Part shown: positions 7,283-13,329 of the stretch, in pieces
How positions within the stretch are numbered: position 1 is the stretch's first letter
Layout of the letters: each line of letters begins with the position of its first letter
Virus record (IMG/VR): IMGVR_UViG_3300024339_001108
Coordinates: 1 to 21,691 of that record
DNA: 21,691 bases
From: a virus
Strand: one strand, 5' to 3'
Notes under the pieces: generated by a model
Seen by the model: only the letters and a program-made list of their open reading frames with translations
The model's database searches: none
What the model was told of the DNA's origin: nothing
Made by a program: the position numbers and the translations under genes

Positions 7283-7483
7283 TCATAATATATTGTATTC
7301 CATAACATTATAAGGAATAATTTCTATTTTAGAGAGTTCTGTTAAAATCGTAACCATGCAAGTAAAGTTTGCATCTTCTTTTATTTTAAGAATTACACCT
7401 ATACTATCTGTATCGTTTAAATACAAGTAGCTGTATTTTATACAACTCCCAATCCTAAAAGATTCAGGTATTTTATTAATCAT
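7283..7483 (-). CDS. Small unknown protein
   Basis: 66 residues, no recognised family. Predicted strands such as DSIGVILKIKEDANFTCMV and a pattern of alternating hydrophobic residues suggest a small beta-rich fold. The ATG at 7483 directly follows the stop of the 70-aa gene (stop at 7485-7487) with only an AAAAGAT-type ribosome binding site, so coupled translation is likely. It is the last gene of its leftward run, before the 261-base gap. Confidence 0.6.
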   Translation of the reverse strand: MINKIPESFRIGSCIKYSYLYLNDTDSIGVILKIKEDANFTCMVTILTELSKIEIIPYNVMEYNIL

Positions 7484-7484
7484 T

Positions 7485-7697
7485 TTAATCTTTTAAGATT
7501 GTTCTGTTTGCTTCAGGCACATCATTTCCTGTGTTTGCTGTTTCTTTTTCATGAACACCTTTTTTAGGTAATGTTTTATCATGAACTTCATTAGCCCACT
7601 TTTCTTTGCCTACCCAATTTAAAACTTGCATTAGAGGATGAGCAACTATATTATGGAAAGCATATGTTTTAAAAATTTTTTTGTATTTAAAATTCAT
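7485..7697 (-). CDS. Small conserved phage-type protein (HNIVAHPLMQ family)
   Basis: 70 residues. The segment FHNIVAHPLMQVL, then WVGKEKWANEVHDKTLP, resembles from memory a small conserved protein of unknown function found in many tailed phages, with invariant-looking His-Asn, His-Pro-Leu-Met and Val-His-Asp positions; no search was done. The C-terminal 25 residues are polar and probably disordered. ATG at 7697 follows GAGGT at a good distance and overlaps the upstream stop by four bases. Confidence 0.7.
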   Translation of the reverse strand: MNFKYKKIFKTYAFHNIVAHPLMQVLNWVGKEKWANEVHDKTLPKKGVHEKETANTGNDVPEANRTILKD

Positions 7698-7978
7698 CTG
7701 TATACCTCATTAATTTGTTCTTCGTTAAAAAATATTTTCTGGCCGCTATCATCAATTCCTTCGTAGTTACCGTCAGGAAAAGACCCGTAAGACATAAAGC
7801 ATAAAGGTGTTACGTAAGAAAACTTATTGTTTGTCAACTCTACTTTTAACAAAAAAGACTTAACAAACGTAAATCTTCGATATACGTTTGAATTACATAT
7901 ATGTTTATACTTTGCGCTCTTATAGTCTTTAGTATCTTTAAAAGACCAAAACTTTAAAGTATCTTTATTCAATTGCAT
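7694..7978 (-). CDS. Small unknown protein
   Basis: 94 residues from the ATG at 7978, whose codon overlaps the end of the deoxyribosyltransferase-like gene by 14 bases. A GTG at 8005 would add nine residues; neither start has a convincing Shine-Dalgarno site, so the start is uncertain. The protein is rich in aromatic and basic residues (LKFWSFKDTKDYKSAKYK), with a beta-prone middle, and resembles no family I know. It sits inside a run of small leftward genes and is probably coupled to its upstream neighbour. Confidence 0.6.
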   Translation of the reverse strand: MQLNKDTLKFWSFKDTKDYKSAKYKHICNSNVYRRFTFVKSFLLKVELTNNKFSYVTPLCFMSYGSFPDGNYEGIDDSGQKIFFNEEQINEVYR

Positions 7979-8414
7979 CTGCGTAAGGCTCGTTTGGAAG
8001 TTCACCAGACTTAATTGCTCTGTCCAGATAATCTTCTAACTGTTTAAAAGACGTACAAACTTTAATACCACTTCTTGCTAACATAAGATTAAACTTAGCT
8101 CCTTTAGGCAAGCCTGCGCAAAAATAAATAATAGGCTTATCAAATGCATATGCGTAACCAGTTTCCCAAATAGTCCCGATATCCTTGTCACGTGTATTAA
8201 CAAGTAAAAAATCTGCTGTTTTAATATGATGTAAATTCCCTTTAAACGTAGCATCTTGAACCTCTTTTGAGGCGTTAGGAGGACAAACAAAGATACGACG
8301 AGGTGAAGCTAGTTTAAAAGAGTCAGCGCGCTCGTCAAAAATCTTTTCAAGTTGTGTAAGTTCTGCATCTTGTGTAGGATTAAACCAACCGCTAGCTAAA
8401 TAAATCTTTTTCAT
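7965..8414 (-). CDS. Nucleoside 2-deoxyribosyltransferase-like protein
   Basis: 149 residues, the usual length of this family, which cleaves or transfers the base of 2'-deoxynucleosides or nucleotides through a covalent sugar-glutamate intermediate. The N-terminal strand KIYLASGWF, a central TADFLLVNTRDKD and DIGTIWETGYAYAFDKPII fit the fold. Glu84 in the GTIWE motif is the expected nucleophile. A hydrophobic beta-alpha-beta end follows. The enzyme would act on the deoxynucleotide pool next to the ThyX-type gene just upstream. ATG at 8414 is preceded by AAGGA. It could instead be a hydrolase (DNMP N-glycosidase type, as in Rcl), which shares the same residues. Confidence 0.82.
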   Translation of the reverse strand: MKKIYLASGWFNPTQDAELTQLEKIFDERADSFKLASPRRIFVCPPNASKEVQDATFKGNLHHIKTADFLLVNTRDKDIGTIWETGYAYAFDKPIIYFCAGLPKGAKFNLMLARSGIKVCTSFKQLEDYLDRAIKSGELPNEPYADAIE

Positions 8415-8490
8415 TAAAATGTTCCTTATGTAATTATTTTTTTATGTTTTTAATTGTTTTGCAACAAAGTTTGCTATCTGTAATTCTGTT

Positions 8491-9462
8491 TTAAAATTCA
8501 TTATCGAGTTGCTGCTTAATTTCATTTACAGCATTTACATCATCATTCCACATTCTCGTAAAGATTTTTTCTTCACCGGACTTATTGCCATTAATCTCTT
8601 CACGACGACATGGATAAATAGCATCTTGTGCGTTAAAGTCAAACATATCGTTTTTAGGCTCAGGATAATATAAGTTAGTACCCTTAGAAGTATAAGAACC
8701 ATCTGCTTGCTCGACTCTAAATGTTCTTACATAATGCATGTCTGGTTTGCTAAAGTCAAGACATGATGCAACTTCTGGAATAGCATCACAAACAATTCTT
8801 GCAATTCGAGTTGCCATAATGTTATCAACTTCTGGTTGAATCTGCACGTCTTGTCTTTGCTTAATAAAACCAATTAAATCTTTAAGATTAAATCTTGCAA
8901 TGTAAAAAGTCTCAAGTGACTTAGGCAAAATAACTCGTGCATCCATTAGCGACACAACACGAGAATCAACCATATCAGAATAAAGTTGCTTTGCTTGCAT
9001 CGCAACATTAATAAATCTATCATGAAAGTCAGAATTTTCTACAGACTCTGGTACAAGAATGTTATCATTACGTAAATCTCTGTCACCTGTACATTGTGCT
9101 GCAAATGATCCAGCTCGATGTCTGATTAGATGAGTTACAGTTTGCGTATCAATCCCACTAATCTTAAACGTAAAACCTAAACACTCCATTGGCGTAGGCA
9201 AAGCTCTAAAGTTTAAGACGTCTTGAAGATTTTGGGAAGCTTCTTTAACAGAAGCATTTTCAAAAGAGGTCTCGTTAGGTGAATCAGCCCAAGTTGCTTT
9301 TGTCATGTGCCATGCAATTTTTTGTGCTTGTTCTCTTGTCGGACCATCAATTAACTCAATGTTAAGTGATTCTAAGTTGTTAATATAATTTGTAACTGGC
9401 TCTTGCCCGAATTTAAGATCCATAGGCAAAGTAACAGGTTCAAGATTATTATTAATAGGCAT
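8491..9462 (-). CDS. Divergent ThyX-like protein (flavin-dependent thymidylate synthase homologue)
   Basis: 323 residues, about 90 more than the canonical ThyX encoded at 12569-13270. The fold is recognisable: a HLIRHR segment (111-116), DARVILP (164-170) and NLKDLIGFIKQR, then a Gln-x-Glu and helix ending in IPEV. The signature after RHR is rewritten: where canonical ThyX has RHRxxSxNExSxRY, this has RHRAGSFAAQCTGDRD (114-128). The Asn-Glu pair and the Ser-x-Arg-Tyr end are lost, and a cysteine stands at the RHRx7S serine position. The Cys/Trp-containing C-terminal tail after residue 240 has no counterpart in the other copy. It may methylate or otherwise modify a different pyrimidine, or be a diverged dUMP enzyme. 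ATG at 9462 follows GGAG. It has its own predicted promoter with dyad symmetry. Confidence 0.8.
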   Translation of the reverse strand: MPINNNLEPVTLPMDLKFGQEPVTNYINNLESLNIELIDGPTREQAQKIAWHMTKATWADSPNETSFENASVKEASQNLQDVLNFRALPTPMECLGFTFKISGIDTQTVTHLIRHRAGSFAAQCTGDRDLRNDNILVPESVENSDFHDRFINVAMQAKQLYSDMVDSRVVSLMDARVILPKSLETFYIARFNLKDLIGFIKQRQDVQIQPEVDNIMATRIARIVCDAIPEVASCLDFSKPDMHYVRTFRVEQADGSYTSKGTNLYYPEPKNDMFDFNAQDAIYPCRREEINGNKSGEEKIFTRMWNDDVNAVNEIKQQLDNEF

Positions 9463-9505
9463 TTATTACTCCATTTATCAATATTGTTTTGTTAATTACT
9501 TTTAT

Positions 9506-9528
9506 ATTATACAATGATGTTGTATAAT
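9506..9528. promoter_or_regulatory. Operator-like dyad over the -10 box
   Basis: ATTATACAA (9506-9514) and TTGTATAAT (9520-9528) are perfect 9-bp inverted arms around TGATG. The left arm contains the -10 of the leftward promoter and the right arm reaches the first base of its -35-like box, a position where a bound dimeric repressor would block RNA polymerase. The right arm also presents TATAAT on the plus strand. Confidence 0.4.
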
Positions 9529-9533
9529 TTACA
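9506..9533 (-). promoter_or_regulatory. Predicted leftward promoter of the ThyX-like gene
   Basis: Minus-strand TGTAAA (9533-9528), 16 bases, TATAAT (9511-9506), giving a leader of about 40 bases before the ATG at 9462. The upstream part AATTGTGTGTAAATTATA is shared with the canonical thyX promoter. Confidence 0.6.
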
Positions 9534-9541
9534 CACAATTA
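9523..9541. repeat. 19-base repeat, copy 1
   Basis: TATAATTTACACACAATTA is identical to 13311-13329. Both copies lie upstream of a thyX-type gene and include its TGTAAA box (on the minus strand). Confidence 0.7.
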
Positions 9542-9556
9542 TATTTTAAATTAAAC

Positions 9557-10462
9557 CTATAAACTAAAGTAAGTTATATTTGCGTGATCTAAGTTTTTAT
9601 TGTAAGGCATTCGAGGAACTAAAACTTTAATACCATGTGTTGCGTATTCCATTGCATGTTTTGGACTATCATCAATTGCTGATAACAAGTTGTTATTTAT
9701 ATAAAAGTCTTTCTTAGCGAGCCATATATACTTTTCTGCTGCAAAGTTAATGTTATCAAAAGGAATATTGTTGTTTTCAAGCCAAACAAAAGTTTGATAC
9801 TTGCATTTCAAATTATGTTCTGGCCTCGAAGTAAGTAGTTGTACGTATACACCTTGTCTTTTCATGTCGTGTAAGAGATCAACCATTTCAGGTACTACAG
9901 GTATGTCTAGAAATCCATCTTCTTCAATAAAAGTTTCAAAAACTCTTTCGGGACTTAATCCTACACTTTTAACTTCTTTTGAAGAGTAATAAGAGGTATT
10001 TTCTGGGTCAACAAATATATCATACTTTTTGTATAAGTAGTTATTAAAATGGCTTCTAAAAGTGCATAAAACGTCATCTATGTCAACGACGACTACTTTT
10101 TGATTCCTGTTAGGACTTTTTATTTCGTTAATAATATCTAAGTGTTTGTCTCTTTCGTCAAAAGCAGAAGTAAATTCGTGATCTGTAATATTATAAAGAT
10201 TCATTATTGCTATCATGTACCTAAAGACATCAACAGAGTTGTAAAGGAGCTTGTTTTTATCAACAGAATAGTCCGTTTTGTCAAAAACTTTAAAATTTGT
10301 CGAAGATAAAATTTCTGATATTTCGTTGTGCATTGCTAAAGATAAAGTTTTAAGAAGCTCTTCTTTTTCTTTTTCGCTTAATATTTCTGAATTGTAAAAC
10401 TTTTTAGAAAAGATATGTTGTTTTACAAAAAAATCTTTCAAAGTATTTTCAGTAGATTTCAT
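9557..10462 (-). CDS. Fusion of all-alpha NTP pyrophosphohydrolase and HAD 5'-nucleotidase-like phosphatase
   Basis: 301 residues from the ATG at 10462; a TTG one codon earlier is less likely. Residues 1-110 are helical and match the MazG/dimeric-dUTPase superfamily: KTLSLAMHNEISEIL (acidic ExxE-type helix), NSVDVFRYMIAIMNL and SAFDERDKHLD. Residues 122-301 are a haloacid-dehalogenase domain of the 5'(3')-deoxyribonucleotidase type: motif I VVVVDIDDVLCTF (nucleophile Asp127, acid Asp129), motif II LLTSRP (Thr211), the lysine region AEKYIWLAKK and motif IV AIDDSPKH (Asp264, Asp265). The two halves could act in sequence, dNTP to dNMP to nucleoside, removing a chosen deoxynucleotide. The start overlaps the upstream gene by 14 bases. 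Substrate is unknown; the domain calls are good, the pyrophosphohydrolase half less so than the HAD half. Confidence 0.83.
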   Translation of the reverse strand: MKSTENTLKDFFVKQHIFSKKFYNSEILSEKEKEELLKTLSLAMHNEISEILSSTNFKVFDKTDYSVDKNKLLYNSVDVFRYMIAIMNLYNITDHEFTSAFDERDKHLDIINEIKSPNRNQKVVVVDIDDVLCTFRSHFNNYLYKKYDIFVDPENTSYYSSKEVKSVGLSPERVFETFIEEDGFLDIPVVPEMVDLLHDMKRQGVYVQLLTSRPEHNLKCKYQTFVWLENNNIPFDNINFAAEKYIWLAKKDFYINNNLLSAIDDSPKHAMEYATHGIKVLVPRMPYNKNLDHANITYFSL

Positions 10463-10850
10463 CAATCATTATTCCTAGCTCATCTAAATGTTCTTGACTT
10501 TTAAAATTATCTGCCAGTATATTAATAATTATTTCGCTATCTATAGGTTGCATTTGCATTGAAGTCTTGATTGTTAAGCTAAAAAAAACAAGCAAAGGTG
10601 TGATAAGAGAAAGTTGCGTATCATTTGCAGAGCTGTCATAGTTATCTCTTCCAGACTGCATTTCTCTTCTTACTTTTTCTATAAGTGAAAACATGTTGTT
10701 CCATTTAACAGGTTTCTTAAGAAATGTCCGTAGTAGTCTAAGTGCTTCTTGCTGTACTTCACTTGTAGTCAGATTTTCAATTTCTTCTTTTTCTTCTTCT
10801 ATATCAAGATGATATTCTTCTTGTAAATAATACCTGTTTTTATTTTTCAT
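10449..10850 (-). CDS. Unknown protein
   Basis: 133 residues, acidic at the N-terminus (IEEEKEEIENLTTSEVQQEA) and mostly helical. A central stretch, LSLITPLLVFFSLTI, is hydrophobic but probably a buried helix rather than a membrane span. I recognise no family; a helical accessory protein or a diverged relative of the all-alpha pyrophosphohydrolases on either side is possible, but the acidic motifs are not evident. The ATG at 10850 overlaps the upstream gene's end by 11 bases with a weak AAAGAA ribosome binding site. Confidence 0.65.
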   Translation of the reverse strand: MKNKNRYYLQEEYHLDIEEEKEEIENLTTSEVQQEALRLLRTFLKKPVKWNNMFSLIEKVRREMQSGRDNYDSSANDTQLSLITPLLVFFSLTIKTSMQMQPIDSEIIINILADNFKSQEHLDELGIMIDEIY

Positions 10851-11487
10851 TTCTTGTTCTTTCTTGTATCTCTAAAATATACTTTTGTAATACAGAGTTT
10901 ACGTTTTTTTTAATCATAACTTCTTTCAAGCCTTTATTATAAACTTTAGAAAGTAAAACATAATATTCGTATTCTACGTCTAATTTGGTAATTTTTGACT
11001 TTTCAATTTTATATTGAAGCGCGTTTTTATGTACTAAGTACTGGAGTTCTTTTGTTATTTTGGAAAGAATACTTGCTTTGATCTCAGTGAAAGAAGAAAT
11101 GTCTCCTGATATGTCTACTTGAGCTTCTATATCGCCTTCATCTTCACTATTATCTTCTTCATAATAAAAAAAGCATTTGTCGTAATTTAATTTAAACTCT
11201 TGTTTTTTTTCAAAGGTTATTAAAATACACGCTGTAAAGTCTGGCATATTGCATAGACAGTTGTTCAAAAAAAAGCGATAGCTTTCATTTACAACAATAA
11301 AAAATTCTGAACTTGCTGATATTGATATGTTCTCATTGTCAAAGTATACTGTTACAATTCCTGTATCAAATATTCCAAGTATATAAAGAATTTTGCTTTC
11401 AATAACATTCCACAAGTGTAAAGAAAATTCTGATGATCTGTAAAAACTATCTTTATAGATCAACAATTCATCGTCGATTTCGTACAC
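10840..11487 (-). CDS. Unknown protein
   Basis: 215 residues, no recognised family. The N-terminal two thirds are beta-prone (ILGIFDTGIVTVYFDN, SEFFIVVNESYRFF), followed by an acidic loop (YYEEDNSEDEGDIEAQVDIS) and a Lys-rich helical C-terminus from about residue 135 that could form a coiled coil. It starts with GTG at 11487, selected for the AAGGA seven bases upstream. It ends inside the next gene. One base separates its GTG from the stop of the pyrophosphohydrolase-like gene, so all belong to one leftward transcript. Confidence 0.65.
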   Translation of the reverse strand: MYEIDDELLIYKDSFYRSSEFSLHLWNVIESKILYILGIFDTGIVTVYFDNENISISASSEFFIVVNESYRFFLNNCLCNMPDFTACILITFEKKQEFKLNYDKCFFYYEEDNSEDEGDIEAQVDISGDISSFTEIKASILSKITKELQYLVHKNALQYKIEKSKITKLDVEYEYYVLLSKVYNKGLKEVMIKKNVNSVLQKYILEIQERTRNEK

Positions 11488-11488
11488 A

Positions 11489-11872
11489 CTAATATCCTTG
11501 TGTAAGTCTTTCTCTGATTATTCTGTCTTTTTTATTGAAAGCGTCATAAAACTCTTCAACATCTACTCCAATTAAAATCATTAAAGAAAAAAAGTAATTA
11601 AAAGCATCAACAATTTCCTCTAAAAATTCTTCTCTATCAATATCAGGCATTTCTGTTTCTCGATGTGGTTTCCAATTTTTAAGATGCTGTAATGCCTCAA
11701 ACATTTCTTCGACGCCTTTAAGAGCTGTTTCTCTGCATGTAGTCTGAGCTTGCTTTTCTGAAAGATTTACTGGCCACTCTGGATATGAGTCTGGAAACTT
11801 TTCTTTAATCATTTCCATAAAAGTTTGTCTTTTTTCAAAAACATCTTTTAACATATCTTTATTCATTGTCAA
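11489..11872 (-). CDS. All-alpha NTP pyrophosphohydrolase, dimeric dUTPase/MazG-like
   Basis: 127 residues. The helical core has the paired acidic motifs of the family: ETALKGVEEMFEAL (ExxE-type, about residues 48-61) and EEFLEEIVDAFNYFF (ExxD-type, about 82-96), then DAFNKKDRIIRERL, a Lys/Arg-rich segment seen in dimeric dUTPase-like enzymes. It likely hydrolyses a (d)NTP to the monophosphate with magnesium. The start is ambiguous: TTG at 11872 lies six bases after GAGG, while ATG at 11866 is twelve bases away; I used the TTG. It overlaps the upstream 86-aa gene by 14 bases. With the trimeric dUTPase and the fusion protein it makes three predicted nucleotide-triphosphate hydrolases in the window. 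Confidence 0.78.
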   Translation of the reverse strand: MTMNKDMLKDVFEKRQTFMEMIKEKFPDSYPEWPVNLSEKQAQTTCRETALKGVEEMFEALQHLKNWKPHRETEMPDIDREEFLEEIVDAFNYFFSLMILIGVDVEEFYDAFNKKDRIIRERLTQGY

Positions 11873-12119
11873 TATTTACCTCTTGTGCTTGGTTTAAACC
11901 TAACTCTTCGTCTCTTCTTGATAACGAATTTTTAACCATTACACTTATAGAATTATCATGAATTTCTTTGTATTCATCATTTAAAATCAATTTTAGTGAA
12001 TCATTAGGATTAGTATCAAGTTTCATCATTCTTAAATGATCTACAATGTCAGTGCCAGTAATGATGGCCATCTGAATAATTTTTGCAATGTGGCTAATTG
12101 CATTGTCGTCTAGTGTCAT
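11859..12119 (-). CDS. Small protein, possibly a conserved phage family
   Basis: 86 residues. The first half, DDNAISHIAKIIQMAIITGT then DIVDHLR, is an amphipathic helical stretch that resembles, from memory, small proteins of T4-like marine phages; no function is known to me. The C-terminus is acidic and polar (EELGLNQAQEVNIDNE). The ATG at 12119 follows AAGGA. It lies between the 126-aa gene and the pyrophosphohydrolase-like gene in one leftward transcript. Confidence 0.65.
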   Translation of the reverse strand: MTLDDNAISHIAKIIQMAIITGTDIVDHLRMMKLDTNPNDSLKLILNDEYKEIHDNSISVMVKNSLSRRDEELGLNQAQEVNIDNE

Positions 12120-12132
12120 TTTTTTTCCTTTA

Positions 12133-12513
12133 CTAAATAATCATTGGTCTTTTTTGAAGTTTTGCATTGACTATATCATTATCATGTTCCATTACTTTAA
12201 TCATGTCAACGCCTTCGATAGTTTTAAGTGATTTAGCAACTTCTTTCAAGACATCGCTTTTTGTCACAGTTAAGTATTTTTCCATATAAGAAACATTAAG
12301 TTCTACGATTCTATGACCGTTATTAGTCACAGGTTCACTAATCGGTCTAGTTTGTCTAACTGTGACAATGCCCGGCAAAGCTCTCATATCTGTCATAATA
12401 TCAAGTACTGTTGGGTCTTCTCTATCCTCAATCATAATTCTACACCTCATGAGCGCGTTGATTAGATCCTTGTGTCTTTCAAGGAGAAGTCTTTTTTTGT
12501 TGCTTAAATTCAT
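12133..12513 (-). CDS. Small phage protein of unknown function
   Basis: 126 residues. After a helical, basic N-terminus, the segment VLDIMTDMRALPGIVTVRQT and the later IVELNVSYMEKYLTV, then VLKEVAKSLKTIEGVDMIKV, alternate helix and strand like a compact alpha-beta (ferredoxin-like) fold. PGIVTVRQ resembles small uncharacterised proteins of tailed phages, from memory. I cannot assign a role. The ATG at 12513 and its AAGGA ribosome binding site sit in the right arm of a perfect inverted repeat (12511-12547), suggesting translational control. It is the first gene after thyX, 55 bases away. Confidence 0.72.
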   Translation of the reverse strand: MNLSNKKRLLLERHKDLINALMRCRIMIEDREDPTVLDIMTDMRALPGIVTVRQTRPISEPVTNNGHRIVELNVSYMEKYLTVTKSDVLKEVAKSLKTIEGVDMIKVMEHDNDIVNAKLQKRPMII

Positions 12514-12547
12514 AATTATCCTTACAAAGAAGTATAGGATAATTATG
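12511..12547 (-). promoter_or_regulatory. Hairpin burying ribosome binding site and start codon
   Basis: In the minus-strand mRNA CATAATTATCC is followed by a 15-base loop and GGATAATTATG, a perfect 11-bp inverted repeat. The 3' arm contains the GGA of the AAGGA ribosome binding site and the ATG start codon of the 126-aa gene. Folding would block initiation. As DNA it could also be an operator. Confidence 0.55.
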
Positions 12548-12553
12548 AGCTAC

Positions 12554-12572
12554 ATAAATAATTTTTATTTAT
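12554..12572. repeat. AT-only inverted repeat at the end of thyX
   Basis: ATAAATAA and TTATTTAT are 8-bp inverted arms around TTT and overlap the thyX stop codon. With no GC pairs and no clean T tract it is a poor intrinsic terminator; it may be only AT-rich spacer. Confidence 0.3.
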
Positions 12573-13270
12573 TTATTTCTTTTATAAGAATTGACTGTTT
12601 CTGGCCACAAATCTGAAATTATTCTTAGCATACCTTCAGCAAGTTTTTGAATTTCCCATTGTGCACCTTCATGTGTTCTTAAATCAATAAACTTAAGAAT
12701 ATTATTTAAATTTGCAGTTGCATAATATTCTGTGTAAAGATTTTGAGGTAGAATCATGCGTGCTTGCTCTCTTGCAACGCCTTTATTCGTCATATCATGA
12801 TATAAGTCTAAAGAAAGACGAACATGATGCTCAACAGCATCATTGCAAAGCCTGCTTTCTAAGTCAATAGGATAACAACCCATTTGAGGATTTATTAACT
12901 CACTTATATTAGAAGCTTGTCTGTTTGACTTATGCTGCGTTCTATAAGCCTTAGGTATATAAAATTGTAAAACAGAATCTGTATATCTTCTTGAAATTTC
13001 GTTATAAGACCACGTCCTGTGTCTATGATGTTGTGATCTGACGAAGAGAGGAACTTTTATTCTAAAAGTTGCAATATTATGTTCTAAAGTAGAAGTATGC
13101 TTATGAGCAACAAGATAGTTTACAAGCTTTTTGTCTTTGTCATCCATTTCTTGTTTATGCACTCCGAAAGAAACTCTTGCTGAGTTTACAACTGTTATAT
13201 CTTTACCCATACTTTGAACTAACTCAATTTGTCCAATTTTATCATCATATAAAAAATTTTGTTTGTTCAT
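12569..13270 (-). CDS. thyX: Flavin-dependent thymidylate synthase ThyX
   Basis: 233 residues, standard length. It makes dTMP from dUMP with methylene-tetrahydrofolate, FAD and NADPH. The full signature RHRTWSYNEISRRY is at 83-96, preceded by HNIATFRIKVPLFVRSQHH. AREQARMILP (166-175) supplies the substrate-binding arginine, followed by the Asn-Leu and GAQWEIQKLA helices. No canonical position is missing. The ATG at 13270 follows AAGGA. It has its own predicted promoter in the short space after the amidase gene, and its transcript probably continues into the small genes and the pyrophosphohydrolase genes to the left. Together with NrdJ and Dut it supplies thymidylate for phage DNA. Confidence 0.95.
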   Translation of the reverse strand: MNKQNFLYDDKIGQIELVQSMGKDITVVNSARVSFGVHKQEMDDKDKKLVNYLVAHKHTSTLEHNIATFRIKVPLFVRSQHHRHRTWSYNEISRRYTDSVLQFYIPKAYRTQHKSNRQASNISELINPQMGCYPIDLESRLCNDAVEHHVRLSLDLYHDMTNKGVAREQARMILPQNLYTEYYATANLNNILKFIDLRTHEGAQWEIQKLAEGMLRIISDLWPETVNSYKRNK

Positions 13271-13282
13271 TTTATTCCTTTG

Positions 13283-13327
13283 ATTGTGTGAATATTATAA
13301 AAACAAAAATTATAATTTACACACAAT
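13283..13327. repeat. 45-bp imperfect palindrome over the thyX promoter
   Basis: ATTGTGTGAATATTATAA (13283-13300) and TTATAATTTACACACAAT (13310-13327) are inverted arms of 18 bases with 16 matching and a 9-base spacer. They contain the -10 and the TGTAAA box of the thyX promoter, so a symmetric regulator bound here would cover both. Confidence 0.5.
13294..13321 (-). promoter_or_regulatory. Predicted leftward promoter of thyX
   Basis: Minus-strand TGTAAA (13321-13316), 16 bases, TATAAT (13299-13294), the same spacing as at the ThyX-like gene and clpP. The leader before ATG 13270 is about 17 bases. Confidence 0.6.
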
Positions 13328-13329
13328 TA
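13311..13329. repeat. 19-base repeat, copy 2
   Basis: Identical to 9523-9541. This copy ends exactly with the stop codon of the amidase gene, showing that a promoter element has been fitted against the end of a coding sequence. Confidence 0.7.

Noticed and set aside
8078-8290. 70-aa minus-strand frame inside the deoxyribosyltransferase-like gene
   Set aside because: It is a shadow in another frame of a gene with clear family motifs.
12554-12572. Intrinsic terminator after thyX
   Set aside because: The stem is only A-T pairs and no T tract follows on the minus strand.
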